A stretch of DNA of 64,000 nucleotides from Thermoplasmata archaeon (GTDB taxonomy: Archaea > Thermoplasmatota > Thermoplasmata > Lutacidiplasmatales > UBA184): positions 62,001 to 126,000 of the forward strand of contig DATKQS010000009.1 in assembly GCA_035532555.1 (NCBI GenBank), given 5' to 3'. The translations under genes were made by a program, and so were the position numbers. Positions 7,460 through 15,642 of this stretch are shown in pieces; positions within the stretch are counted from its first letter, which is position 1, and the number at the start of each line of letters is the position of its first letter. The notes under the pieces are model-generated. The model ran no database searches. It saw only the letters and a program-made list of their open reading frames with translations, and had not been told where the DNA came from.

Positions 7460-8629
7460 TTACCCGAGCTGGAGCCGTTCGGTGGGAAGCTCGCGGCCGG
7501 ATTCGGAGAAGCGCTGGGGGCCGAACAGGTGGGGATCGAGGTCGGAGGGTTCTCCCAGGACGGCGCGGGCGACGCGCTGGGCAGAGGCCGGGGCGAGCAT
7601 GAACCCGTGCCCCCCGAACCCGTTCGCGTGCACGAATCCGGGAAGGCGCGCATCCGTGCCGATCACGGGGAACCCATCCGGGGTATCGTCGTAGTACCCC
7701 GACCATGCGCGGAGGACTCGGAGCGATCGAAACTGCGGGAAGAGTCCGACGAGGCCTCGGGACATCCGCGCAAGGAAGTCAAGCGAGCTCCCCATCCCGG
7801 GCCGGGTCGCTAGGGTAGCGGAGGGCGCGATACCTCCGACGATCTCCCCGCGCATCGTTTGGCTGAAGTAGAGTCCGTCCGAGACCCGAACGACCATGGG
7901 GTCCAAGAACGGTTTCAACGGTTCGGTAGCGAGGATCTCGTGCCGTGTGGCCACGTTGGGGACATCGAGGCCAGCGCGGCGTGAGAGCTCCCCGGACCAG
8001 CCACCGGCGGCGTTGACGCAGTGCTCGGTCGCGATGCGACCGAGGGACGTCTCCACGGCCGCCACACGCCCCCCGAGAGCGTGGATTCCCGTGACTTCGG
8101 CCCCCAGGACGACCTCGACGCCAAGAGCGCGGACGGCCTCGTACAGACCCCACAGCGCCGGGAATGGGTACAGGATTCCGTCCGTGCGCAGGTACGTCCC
8201 GCCAATGGTCGCATCGGGACGGATACCGGGCACCAGCCGGAGTACCTCCGCGGCGTCGAGGACCCGGGAGACGAGCCCCTCGCCGCGCACGACGGCGTTG
8301 ACCCGGCGAAGGCGGGCGAGTTGGCCCTCATCCTCGGCCACGAAGACGTAGCCCGATTGCCGGAACCAGATGTTGTACCCGAACTCCCGCCCGAATCGGC
8401 GGTATGCGGCGACGGATTCGCGCGCGAGCCGGATCGTGGCCGGGGTCTCCCATTGCTGGCGGACACCGCCGCCGTTTCTTCCGGATGCCCCGCTCGACAG
8501 GAACCCTCGATCCAGTACGAGGATCGGTCCGGCACCGGCGTGGGCCAGATGGTACGCGGTGTAGAGCCCGATGATCCCGGCCCCAACGACGACCGTGTGG
8601 TAGGAGGATCGGGCCGGGGAGGTGATCAC
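7460..8629 (-). CDS. FAD-dependent D-amino-acid dehydrogenase, beta (DAO-type) subunit
   Basis: A 389-residue DAO-family flavoprotein. The dinucleotide-binding motif VVVGAGIIGLYTAYHLA is at residues 13-29, followed by LDRGFLSSGASGRNGGGVRQ, typical of sarcosine oxidase beta, HcnC and D-proline or D-hydroxyproline dehydrogenases. The C-terminal FAD-contact region reads GFVHANGFGGHGFMLAP. Its start overlaps the stop of the alpha subunit gene by four bases, so the two chains are made together. Enzymes of this type oxidise a secondary amine or D-amino acid and pass electrons to the partner's Fe-S clusters. With a 4-hydroxyproline epimerase elsewhere in the window, cis-4-hydroxy-D-proline is a reasonable substrate, but D-proline, sarcosine or an opine are possible. 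Confidence 0.88.
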   Translation of the reverse strand: MITSPARSSYHTVVVGAGIIGLYTAYHLAHAGAGPILVLDRGFLSSGASGRNGGGVRQQWETPATIRLARESVAAYRRFGREFGYNIWFRQSGYVFVAEDEGQLARLRRVNAVVRGEGLVSRVLDAAEVLRLVPGIRPDATIGGTYLRTDGILYPFPALWGLYEAVRALGVEVVLGAEVTGIHALGGRVAAVETSLGRIATEHCVNAAGGWSGELSRRAGLDVPNVATRHEILATEPLKPFLDPMVVRVSDGLYFSQTMRGEIVGGIAPSATLATRPGMGSSLDFLARMSRGLVGLFPQFRSLRVLRAWSGYYDDTPDGFPVIGTDARLPGFVHANGFGGHGFMLAPASAQRVARAVLGEPSDLDPHLFGPQRFSESGRELPTERLQLG

Positions 8630-10278
8630 GGCGCCTCCTTCTCATCTGGGGGGCCGGCAAAGGACGCTAGCGCTCCCAAAGATGTCGGCAGGACCGGAGG
8701 GCGTTGGGTGATGTAGCCGACCTCGGACGGGCGGCGCTGTTCCAGGATGGAGAGAAGCAGGACGGCGTCGGGGAGGCAATACCGGCCCTGGCAGAGCCCG
8801 GTGCCGAGGCCCGTGTAGCGCTTGATCACCTCGATCCCACGATACCCACGCCGCTCGGCGTCCTCCACTTCGTGGAGGAGGACGTCCTCGCATGGACATG
8901 CGATCCACTTTCCGGAGCCCCGGGGTTGGCGAAGAAGCTCCCGATAGTATCCTTCGAGCTCCCCAGGGAGATCCATGGAGGGAGGATTGGACGAGGACGG
9001 CGCGGAGGAGTCCCGCTGCACGATCGACGTCGCGGCGAGTTGAGCGCACCTGACCGCGGCCGCGGGGTCGAACACCCCAGCCGCCTCGCCCACGGCATAG
9101 AGGCCGGGCACGGTCGTCTGCCCGGTTTCCGAAACGATCGGGAAGTAAGCCGCGGCGCGGGAGCGCCACTGCATCAGGGCCCCGGCCTGGAAGAACAGCT
9201 GTGGGTGGGGCACACGCCGGTGGGCGAGTATGATCGCATCCGCTCCGAGCCGGAAGGATGGCCCATCCGAGCGGGTCCGAAGCGTCAGCCCTCGAACCCG
9301 ACGTCGACCGACCGTAGAGAGAACTAGACTCCGGGGGTAGAGGGGGACTCCCTGCTCCGAGGCGAGCCGGGTGAGATCGGGATTGACGTCTCCCGGAGCC
9401 GCGATGGCCGAGATCCGGCTGGGAAAGCGTGCGAGTACCTCCCGCGCGCGCTCGCCTCCACCGAAGACGACGGCGCGGTTGAACGGCGGAGGCCCGGGGG
9501 CCGAGAGAGCGAATGCCCCTTCCGCCGTGAGCACCCCGGGGCGATCGTTCCCCGAGAACAGCAGGGAGGCATCGTAGCCTCCCGTCGCGACGATGACCGA
9601 GCGCGCGCGAACCTCCACGCCCTGGCCCGAGTCGTTGGTTGCGGCGAGGGAGAACGGCTGGGCCGCGGCCGGATCGGGAGGGGGGAGGAATACTGCCGTC
9701 GTGCGGCCGAGCATCTCGGCACCCGACAGGGTCGACGCCCGGGCATCGCGATCGAGCACTACGACGGACCCGACGCCCGAGCGCAGGAGGGCGCCGGCCG
9801 CGGCGCTTCCGCTGACCCCTCCGCCCACCACCGCGACCTCCACGATCCTACGGATCGAAGCCGGAGGAGGCTGCTGCGTGGCCTCGGTAGGAGGGTCGTC
9901 ATACCCGCTTAGGCGACGGACGACCCGTTGGTAGAGCGACGTGAACGCCGCGGGGCGCCGGAACCCCCGAAGGGTGTCGATGCCCCGCGGGAACACGACA
10001 TCGACGATGCCGAGGAGATCGAAGGACGGAGAGGGCCAGGCGTTCGCCGTTGTCTTCATTCCCGGCAGGTCGAACCCCTCCCGGCAGGCCCGAACGTTGG
10101 TCCGTCCGTCCACGCGGACGAGGCAGTTCGTGCAGTAGCCGACCCCGCAAAACGGGGCGCGGGGCCGGTGGTAGCGAATCGAACGTTGCAACAGAGGAAG
10201 CAGGCCCTTCCGCGACGGCGATCCGACACGGGGAACGCTCGACGGCTCGGGCGAGGAGGCCGAGGGCATGCCCGACAT
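8626..10278 (-). CDS. Dehydrogenase alpha subunit: 2Fe-2S, pyridine-nucleotide flavoprotein and BFD-like domains
   Basis: About 550 residues from the ATG at 10278. The N-terminus holds a ferredoxin-like site (CGVGYCTNC and a following RAC, the C-x4-C-x2-C pattern of sarcosine oxidase alpha and HcnA). A flavin domain follows with VAVVGGGVSGSAAAGALL near residue 150 and GLYAVGEAAGVFDPAAA near residue 430. The C-terminus has a BFD-like cluster: CPCEDV, then a second pair in GLCQGRYC about 35 residues later. This is a fused HcnA/HcnB layout, found in opine oxidases, hydrogen cyanide synthase and D-hydroxyproline dehydrogenases. It is the first gene of the operon and overlaps the beta subunit by four bases. 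Electron acceptor and substrate are unproven. Confidence 0.87.
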   Translation of the reverse strand: MSGMPSASSPEPSSVPRVGSPSRKGLLPLLQRSIRYHRPRAPFCGVGYCTNCLVRVDGRTNVRACREGFDLPGMKTTANAWPSPSFDLLGIVDVVFPRGIDTLRGFRRPAAFTSLYQRVVRRLSGYDDPPTEATQQPPPASIRRIVEVAVVGGGVSGSAAAGALLRSGVGSVVVLDRDARASTLSGAEMLGRTTAVFLPPPDPAAAQPFSLAATNDSGQGVEVRARSVIVATGGYDASLLFSGNDRPGVLTAEGAFALSAPGPPPFNRAVVFGGGERAREVLARFPSRISAIAAPGDVNPDLTRLASEQGVPLYPRSLVLSTVGRRRVRGLTLRTRSDGPSFRLGADAIILAHRRVPHPQLFFQAGALMQWRSRAAAYFPIVSETGQTTVPGLYAVGEAAGVFDPAAAVRCAQLAATSIVQRDSSAPSSSNPPSMDLPGELEGYYRELLRQPRGSGKWIACPCEDVLLHEVEDAERRGYRGIEVIKRYTGLGTGLCQGRYCLPDAVLLLSILEQRRPSEVGYITQRPPVLPTSLGALASFAGPPDEKEAP

Positions 10279-10309
10279 ATGGAACGGGCTCGGAACCCGC
10301 GCCCGGAGT

Positions 10310-10403
10310 ATTTTAGGGTCCCGGCTCCGGAACCGACCGCGGCGGGTGCCGAATCGTCCTCCGGTGGACACGGACGACACCTGCCGAACGAGCCAACTAT
10401 ATA
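10310..10403. promoter_or_regulatory. Divergent promoter region between dehydrogenase operon and phoU-like gene
   Basis: Plus-strand TATATA at 10398-10403 lies about 27 bases before the ATG at 10428, giving a leaderless PhoU-like transcript. On the minus strand CTAAAATA at about 10317-10310 lies 32-35 bases before the ATG at 10278, giving a leader of only a few bases. The two start regions are about 120 bases apart and could share regulation. Confidence 0.6.
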
Positions 10404-10427
10404 GACTCCTGATACACCGACGCCCCG

Positions 10428-11495
10428 ATGCGCGCCACCGGAGGATTTCATGGCCGGAAGATCCAGAAGACCGGTGGCTCGACCTACATCATCTCGCTTC
10501 CGAAGAACTGGGTCACGAGCCGGGGGCTCCACGCCGGTGACGTCCTGACCTTCGCCCCCCACCCGGACGGCTCGCTGCAGATCCAACCGGAAGAGGGCAG
10601 CTCGATGGAGGTCCTGCGCCGGGTAGTCGCGATCTCGAACGACATGGACGAGGAGCACCTGCTCCGCCGGCTGATCGCGGAGTACATCGCGGGCTCGACC
10701 TTGCTCGAGATCCGCACGCCGACGCGGATGAGCGCTCGCACCCGCGACATCGTTCGAGGATTCGCTCAGCGCGTGATCGGCCCGGAGATCATCGAGGAGA
10801 CTGCGGAGTCGGTGATCCTCCAGGACGTCGTGGGCCCGAATCCGCTTCCGCTCCCGTCCGTCATCCGCCGGATGCACCAGATGGCGCGCGCGATGCAGTC
10901 CGATGCGATGGCCGCCTTCCACTCCGCGGACGCGTCGATCGCGAAGGACGTGATCGAGCGGGATCGCGAGGTCGACCGGCTCCACTGGTTCATGGAGAAG
11001 CAGGTCAACTCCGCCCTGCGGGATGCCCGTGTCCTGACGAGCCTATCGGTCACGCTTCCGGACTGCTCGACGTACCTGCTCGCTTCGCGCCTGATGGAGC
11101 GAATCGCCGACCATGCCGTGCGCATCGCGGGAACGATCCCCCTGTTCCAGAAGGAGCGGCCGCCGGCCGCGATGGTCGGCGAGCTCGAGCGGATGTCCGA
11201 AGCCGCGGCGAAGGCTCTCACCGAGGCCCTCGAGAGCCTTGAGCACCGGGACATCGAGCGAGCGAATGCGGTCATCGACGCGGCCCACCGCCTGGTCCGC
11301 GAGCGGGCCCACCTATTGCAGGAGGTCTCGACCAAGCGCGGCCGGATGGCGGTCGGCCTTGCCTATGTCCTCGAGAGCCTGGAGCGCAGCGCGCTCTACG
11401 CCGGAGACCTCGCAGAGATCGCGATCAACCACGCCGTCGAAACACCCACCGCCACGGTCGAACGTTCGGTCGGCGCCCCCGTGCCCAAGGCGTAA
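10428..11495 (+). CDS. PhoU-domain regulator with N-terminal AbrB/SpoVT DNA-binding domain
   Basis: A 355-residue protein in two parts. Residues 8-50 form an AbrB-like swapped-hairpin domain (GRKIQKTGGSTYIISLPKNW, then GLHAGDVLTFAPHPDG). Residues 115-340 form two PhoU helical repeats with the acidic metal-binding patches typical of the family, for example RDREVDRLHWF and LMERIADHAVRIA. The fusion is a known archaeal architecture thought to couple phosphate status to transcription. No pst transporter genes are visible here. Leaderless transcription is indicated by the TATATA box 27 bases upstream. It is divergent from the dehydrogenase operon. The domain assignment is firm; the regulated genes are unknown. 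Confidence 0.9.
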   Translation: MRATGGFHGRKIQKTGGSTYIISLPKNWVTSRGLHAGDVLTFAPHPDGSLQIQPEEGSSMEVLRRVVAISNDMDEEHLLRRLIAEYIAGSTLLEIRTPTRMSARTRDIVRGFAQRVIGPEIIEETAESVILQDVVGPNPLPLPSVIRRMHQMARAMQSDAMAAFHSADASIAKDVIERDREVDRLHWFMEKQVNSALRDARVLTSLSVTLPDCSTYLLASRLMERIADHAVRIAGTIPLFQKERPPAAMVGELERMSEAAAKALTEALESLEHRDIERANAVIDAAHRLVRERAHLLQEVSTKRGRMAVGLAYVLESLERSALYAGDLAEIAINHAVETPTATVERSVGAPVPKA

Positions 11496-11545
11496 AATGG
11501 GCCCCCGGGCGAGACCTACATAGCTAGGGCCCAATAGTCGGTCGC

Positions 11546-12703
11546 CTATGGTGGTCGCGGGCCGTCGGTGCCCGCGACCTGCTCCACCAAGCGGCGGAGC
11601 TCCTCCGCCGACGGAACGCGGGGGTTCGCGATGCATGTGGTCGAGTGCAGTGCCCGTTCTACGATCACCGCCCGCTGGGCCCGGATCGCGTCGAGGGGAA
11701 CCCCTGCCGCAGCCAGGGTCCGCGGGATCTGAAGCTGCTCGCCGAGCGCGCGCAGTCTTTCGGAGAGCGTCGCGTGGCTCTGACCCACCGGTTCGGAGAG
11801 CACCGGCCCGAGCGCGAGGTATCGATCGCGTGCCGAGCCGAAGTTGAAATCGACGACGTACGGCAGGACGATGCCGAGGAGCCGACCGTAGCCGAGCCCC
11901 GTGTCGGGGAGCATTGCCCGCGTGAGCGCGTGGGCGAGGCCGAGTTGGGCGTTCGATGCAGCGAGCCCGGCGCGCGTAGCGGCATAGAACAGGGCCGTTC
12001 GGGCCTCCTCGTCGCGGGGGTGACGGGCGAGACGCGGCAGGGCCGTCAGGGCGGTCACGGCCGCATCGCGCGCCAGCGCGTCCGAGAACGGATTCGCCCA
12101 CTCCGATGCGAGCGCCTCGAGTGCGTGGGCGACCACCTCCATGCCGGTGTCTACGGCGAGGGCCGGCGGCATCGATCGTCCGAAGGTCGGGTCGACCAGG
12201 GCCCAGTCCGGAGTGAGGTCCCGGTGGGAGAGTTCGATCGTGGAGCCGTCCTCCGCGAGAAGGTTGCTCGATCCCGTGGCCTCGCTGCCGCTCCCCCCCG
12301 TGGTCGGGATCGCGATGAGCCGGGGTCGCGCCGGCACGGCGAGCTCTGCGAGCGGGGTCAACGTGCGCACATCGAGATCGGGGCGGGCGCGCGTGGCGAC
12401 GAGCGCCTTCGCGAGATCGATCAGGCTACCTCCGCCGACGGCGAGGAGGGTGTCGAACGATACGTTCTTGGATCGATCGATCAGGAGGGCGAGCGTGCGA
12501 AGGGTAGCCGCCGACGGGAGATCGTCCACGACGATCGACGGGGTCTCGCTGCGGGCGAGCTCTCGGATCACCCGACGGGCGGGATCCAACGCCGCGATCG
12601 CCGGATCGATGAGAACGAACGCGGACCGGATCCCGAGTCCGCTCAGCTGTTCGATGGCTCCGGGTCCCCACGCGACGCGCGGCGACGTGAAGAACCCGGA
12701 CAT
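11546..12703 (-). CDS. Iron-containing alcohol dehydrogenase family protein, altered metal site
   Basis: A 385-residue group III ADH-fold protein (NAD(P)-dependent alcohol, butanol, glycerol or maleylacetate reductases). The nucleotide-binding GGGSLIDLAKALVA is near residue 90 and IAIPTTGGSGSEAT near residue 130. The metal site usually has Asp-x3-His and two later His residues. Here it reads GMEVVAHALEAL (Glu for Asp, His kept) and GLAHALTRAML (His kept), while the last ligand region reads TGLGYGRLLGIVLP with Tyr where His is normal. Metal binding and activity may therefore differ. It follows a Fur-like zinc-domain gene by 18 bases on the same strand and probably shares its transcript. The substrate is unknown. 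Confidence 0.82.
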   Translation of the reverse strand: MSGFFTSPRVAWGPGAIEQLSGLGIRSAFVLIDPAIAALDPARRVIRELARSETPSIVVDDLPSAATLRTLALLIDRSKNVSFDTLLAVGGGSLIDLAKALVATRARPDLDVRTLTPLAELAVPARPRLIAIPTTGGSGSEATGSSNLLAEDGSTIELSHRDLTPDWALVDPTFGRSMPPALAVDTGMEVVAHALEALASEWANPFSDALARDAAVTALTALPRLARHPRDEEARTALFYAATRAGLAASNAQLGLAHALTRAMLPDTGLGYGRLLGIVLPYVVDFNFGSARDRYLALGPVLSEPVGQSHATLSERLRALGEQLQIPRTLAAAGVPLDAIRAQRAVIVERALHSTTCIANPRVPSAEELRRLVEQVAGTDGPRPP

Positions 12704-12721
12704 TTCACTGTACGGTTCCGA

Positions 12722-13009
12722 TCAGGGCGATCCGGCGGCGCACCGAGGACAGACTCCGGTGAGCGAGTAGGAGATACCATCCACGGACCAGCTGCGCGGC
12801 CGTCGTTCGACGAGAGAGGCTAGGCTCCCGAGATCCTCCGGAGTGAGGGTGAGATGACTGATGCGGCCGCACCGTCGACAGACGATGTGGGTATGGGCGG
12901 GCCCGGGGACGGACGTCGCCGACACGGGCGGCGGCGGCGCACGCGGCCGGCGAGCCGTAGAACGCCGACGCGCGGGGCGCGCGCGGCGGGTCCGCCGACG
13001 GGCTGCCAT
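12722..13009 (-). CDS. Fur-like C-terminal zinc/dimerisation domain without recognisable DNA-binding domain
   Basis: The last 55 residues look like the C-terminal half of Fur-family regulators: HTHIVCRRCGRISHL, a short helix, then SYSLTGVCPRC, giving the two CxxC zinc-binding pairs. In Fur proteins a winged helix of about 80 residues precedes this. Here the preceding frame is an Arg/Pro/Ala-rich stretch without helix-turn-helix features, and neither other minus-strand frame supplies one. The ATG at 13009 gives 95 residues; the frame is open to 13165. It may be a truncated Fur relic, or a small zinc protein. It lies just upstream of the iron-ADH-like gene on the same strand. Confidence 0.5.
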   Translation of the reverse strand: MAARRRTRRARPARRRSTARRPRAPPPPVSATSVPGPAHTHIVCRRCGRISHLTLTPEDLGSLASLVERRPRSWSVDGISYSLTGVCPRCAAGSP

Positions 13010-13280
13010 CGAGCCGTGGAATCTCCTCCGCGTATTTGATGACGTGGAGACTTCCGGTGGCGACGCCGGGCTCGCCTCGCGGTGCGTCGAGCCGCGCGGG
13101 TTCGCCCGTGCATCGCAATCGATGACCTCCGCTCGCCCCGGGAGAATCACCAGCGCCGCGATCACCCTTCGGAAGGAGTAAGGTCGAATCTAGCTCGAGG
13201 AGATCCCGTCGAGTGGTCCTACGTTTCACGGGAATTTCCGTCCGCTCCAGGTCAGGAGTGCGCGGAGATGGACGGCCCGA

Positions 13281-14339
13281 TCAGCGTCGGGAAAATTTCG
13301 AAGGCTTCGAAATGAAAAGCCGGTTGCCGCTTCCCTTTCGTGAGTCGAGGTCGTCGATCGAGCCCAAGACCTCCAGCGCTCCCTTTCCACGGGCGGTGAG
13401 CCGGTATCGCTCTCGAGGCAGGTGGGCGACGAGCCCGCTCTCGGCCAGCTTACGAAGGTGGAAGGCAATCAACGAGGAGTCGTCGAGGTGAGCCGCCTCC
13501 ATCGCTTGACCGAAGGTGCAGGGACCTTCTGCAAGGCGTCGCAGGACCAGTCGACGCAGAGGGTTCGATAGCGATTCGAGCGTCATGTGCACGTCCGCCG
13601 ACGCGATTGCGGCTCGAACGGCCAGGGCGCCGGAGGCCGTGATCTTGTCCGGATCGTACCCGATGGCGAGCGGCCCCTTCCCCTGAACGGCCCGTCGCAG
13701 CTGCTCGAGGAGCTCGGCGATATCCTCTTCGCGATGACGTGCGAAGAGCGTCTCGATGGCGGCGAGCACCACCGCTGCCCTCTCCCTCGCGGAGGCGAAA
13801 TCCTCGACCGCGCCACGAATGTGGGATGGATCTCCGGCATCGAGAGGAAGGTGGCTGACCGCAGGGGGTACTATCGGAGGAGGAGGCGGCGTGATGAGGA
13901 GAACTTCGTAGCCTCCGTCCTTGGCCAGGGCCTTGGCATACTCGACGGGATCGAGGGGTTTCCCGCCCATCCGTACGAGGGCGAGTTGCTGACCGATAAG
14001 GTCCAAGACCCGCTGGACCTGGTCGGCTCGAATGGGCTTTCGGATGTAATCGACAGCACCCAATTGGAGAGCCCGGACCGCGGTTTCGACGGTCGCGTTG
14101 GTGGCCAACATGACCACAATCACCCGAGGCCACCGCTCGCGCACCTCTGTAAGGAGCCGCATGCCGCCGCGCCGGCCCAGCTGGAGGTCCGTAAACATCG
14201 CATCAAACTCATCCCGTTCAAGGGCCGCGGTGGCATCCGAGGCAGAGGCGACGCCCGTCACGAAGTGGTTACCCTCCTTCAGCTGCGAGATGAGCTCGTC
14301 CCGGAATTCCGAATCCCTATCGACGATCAGCACTCGCAT
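13281..14339 (-). CDS. Response regulator with C-terminal winged-helix output domain
   Basis: About 352 residues from the ATG at 14339. Residues 1-115 are a receiver domain: acidic pocket in MRVLIVDRDSEF (Asp7, Asp9), phospho-acceptor Asp51 in MFTDLQL, Thr near 79 in MLATNAT, and Lys near 101 in YIRKPI. A helical linker with a PPPPPIVPPA hinge follows, then an ArsR-like winged helix (SNPLRRLVLRRLAEGPCTF, AFHLRKLAESGLVAH). A DNA-binding output domain is less common for archaeal receivers. No histidine kinase lies in the window. A strong Shine-Dalgarno GGAGGTGA is placed 11 bases before the ATG, unlike the many leaderless genes here, and fixes this start over the longer frame to 14459. Confidence 0.88.
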   Translation of the reverse strand: MRVLIVDRDSEFRDELISQLKEGNHFVTGVASASDATAALERDEFDAMFTDLQLGRRGGMRLLTEVRERWPRVIVVMLATNATVETAVRALQLGAVDYIRKPIRADQVQRVLDLIGQQLALVRMGGKPLDPVEYAKALAKDGGYEVLLITPPPPPIVPPAVSHLPLDAGDPSHIRGAVEDFASARERAAVVLAAIETLFARHREEDIAELLEQLRRAVQGKGPLAIGYDPDKITASGALAVRAAIASADVHMTLESLSNPLRRLVLRRLAEGPCTFGQAMEAAHLDDSSLIAFHLRKLAESGLVAHLPRERYRLTARGKGALEVLGSIDDLDSRKGSGNRLFISKPSKFSRR

Positions 14340-14350
14340 TGCTCGGAGAA

Positions 14351-14358
14351 TCACCTCC
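14351..14358 (-). promoter_or_regulatory. Strong ribosome binding site of the response regulator
   Basis: Minus-strand GGAGGTGA matches the 3' end of 16S rRNA over eight bases and lies 11 bases before the ATG at 14339. It is one of few clear Shine-Dalgarno sites ahead of a gene in this window and decides the start. Confidence 0.7.
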
Positions 14359-14360
14359 CC

Positions 14361-14660
14361 TTCGCATTGTTCTACCGTACTCGGAAAACTAGAATCTACA
14401 TAATCTATCTGCGCGGACGCACCGTTCGGTGAATCGCTGGTCGATACCTCCGACCCCATCGCAGTGGGGAGCCAGCGGCACGTTCGAGGATAGGTCGATA
14501 CGACGATCCAAGATGGAGGATTCGCTCGCGAAGATATCGTCCCTGAGCTCGATAGGCGTCGCTGGGTCCGATACGACCGAGGAGTACTGGATCGCGAGTC
14601 TGCCGAGACGCGGGCGATCGCGTGGCTACGATCGCCCCTATTCTAGTTAGTCGGCGGCGC
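14361..14660. other. Intergenic stretch of about 300 bases upstream of the response regulator
   Basis: This stretch is less GC-rich than its surroundings and includes A/T-rich DNA at about 14390-14412 that probably holds the response-regulator promoter. A plus-strand frame at 14429-14650 is open but resembles no known protein, and I do not call it. Confidence 0.4.
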
Positions 14661-14825
14661 TCAATTTCCGATGGTGACTCGGTTGCCGGGCCCCAGTGCG
14701 TACCATAGGAGGATCGCCGCTATGACTAGAATGAGCAGCCCCAGCGGGCCGATCACGAACAGCAATACGAGCGCGATCAGAATGATCAACAGAGCGGCTC
14801 CGAAACTGATTCTATGGACGGACAT
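14661..14825 (-). CDS. Small hydrophobic membrane protein (54 residues)
   Basis: From the ATG at 14825 the product starts MSVHRISFGAALL and is almost wholly hydrophobic: two membrane segments at about residues 9-26 and 28-46 joined by a Gly-Pro turn, ending in a short polar tail. Such tiny two-span proteins are common and usually uncharacterised. It diverges from the small basic repeat protein at 14914, and the 88 bases between probably hold both promoters. A longer frame to 14897 would add a basic N-terminus, but the ATG gives the more typical product. Function unknown. Confidence 0.65.
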   Translation of the reverse strand: MSVHRISFGAALLIILIALVLLFVIGPLGLLILVIAAILLWYALGPGNRVTIGN

Positions 14826-14913
14826 ACTTGCATCCACCCTCTGGCGAGGGATGACGCTTCGCTTGATTCGGATTGAGCGACCGCTTATGGATGGCACCCG
14901 CGATTAATGACCG

Positions 14914-15114
14914 ATGACAGCGAAACCAACGAAACGCAGAGAGACGGTCTCTTTCCTGGAAGGGAAGAAGACGCCGCGACGAATCCGAGTGAAGTTCACC
15001 GCGCCGAAATCGGCCGGGGCTAAGCGCGTGTCGTTCCTCGAGGGCAAGAAGTCGCCCCGGAGGACCCGCGTGACGTTCAAGGCGAAGAGATCCGCGAAGG
15101 CGCGCAGTCACTAG
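14914..15114 (+). CDS. Small basic protein made of two tandem 24-residue repeats
   Basis: The 66-residue product is very basic and consists of two near-copies of one unit: VSFLEGKKTPRRIRVKFTAP and, 25 residues later, VSFLEGKKSPRRTRVTFKAK. The N-terminal MTAKPTKRRET and C-terminal KRSAKARSH tails are also basic. I recognise no family. The pattern of a short strand, a Gly-Lys-Lys turn and a basic strand suggests a small nucleic-acid-binding or ribosome-associated protein, which is inference. The repeat is conserved at protein level while its codons differ, which supports a real gene. A GC-rich hairpin follows the stop codon. Confidence 0.7.
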   Translation: MTAKPTKRRETVSFLEGKKTPRRIRVKFTAPKSAGAKRVSFLEGKKSPRRTRVTFKAKRSAKARSH

Positions 15115-15153
15115 CGACTCACGTACATCGATCCAGGAGGGAGGGACGCGCGT

Positions 15154-15187
15154 GCCCTCCCCCACCCTCTGAGAAGAGGGAGGGGCG
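15154..15187 (+). terminator. GC-rich hairpin downstream of the small basic protein
   Basis: CCCTCT (15165-15170) and AGAGGG (15175-15180) pair around a GAGA loop, with further C-rich and G-rich arms outside. It lies about 40 bases after the stop at 15114. It has no T-run, so it may stabilise the 3' end rather than terminate. Confidence 0.4.
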
Positions 15188-15642
15188 ATTGGGACGGTCC
15201 TACCGGGCCGGGTCCGCGGCTCCCGCGCAGGGAGTCCGTCTAGAAGCGCTCGGTTTCCCTCCTCATCGCGCTGTCGGATCTTTCGGGACGTCCCATTGCC
15301 CGAGGTCCGCACGGACGGCACGACCGCGATCGGGTTGAGGCGTTGGTGCCCTCACTTCACGTAGTGCGGTTCGTGAACCGGTCGCCGCGGGGAAGACGGT
15401 TCATTGAGGTGATGTCACGGTGCCGCCCGATGTATGGCCATCCCACTAGCGCGTTGCCCTGAGGTGCTCGGCTCACTCTTCTCCGCTGGATCGCGACCTC
15501 CCTCGGTGACGAGGCGCGCTTTCGAGCAGGCCCGCCACCGGGGCCATGAGGTCGCATCGGTGGCTTGATTTGAATCAAGGGGGGAGCTATCTCATGATCG
15601 AGGGATCGAAGGACCGGTCTCAGGACTGCAGGGAATGTCAAC
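15188..15642. other. Intergenic region upstream of the DUF3494 protein, with a palindrome
   Basis: No convincing gene lies in these 455 bases. At 15564-15579 CTTGATT and AATCAAG form a perfect inverted repeat with a two-base centre, an A/T-rich island in GC-rich DNA about 65 bases before the ATG at 15643. It could be an operator for the surface protein gene. The rest shows no structure I can name. Confidence 0.5.

Noticed and set aside
8021-8716. Plus-strand frame antisense to the FAD dehydrogenase
   Set aside because: Composition is low-complexity Arg/Gly/Asp and the opposite strand has a clear flavoprotein.
12705-13229. A longer alternative frame over the Fur-like domain
   Set aside because: It lacks the CxxC pairs and has no Fur or winged-helix features; the 12722-13009 frame carries the zinc motif.
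14429-14650. Small plus-strand frame of 73 residues before the small membrane protein
   Set aside because: Mixed composition, no conserved motif, and a position within the likely promoter of the response regulator.
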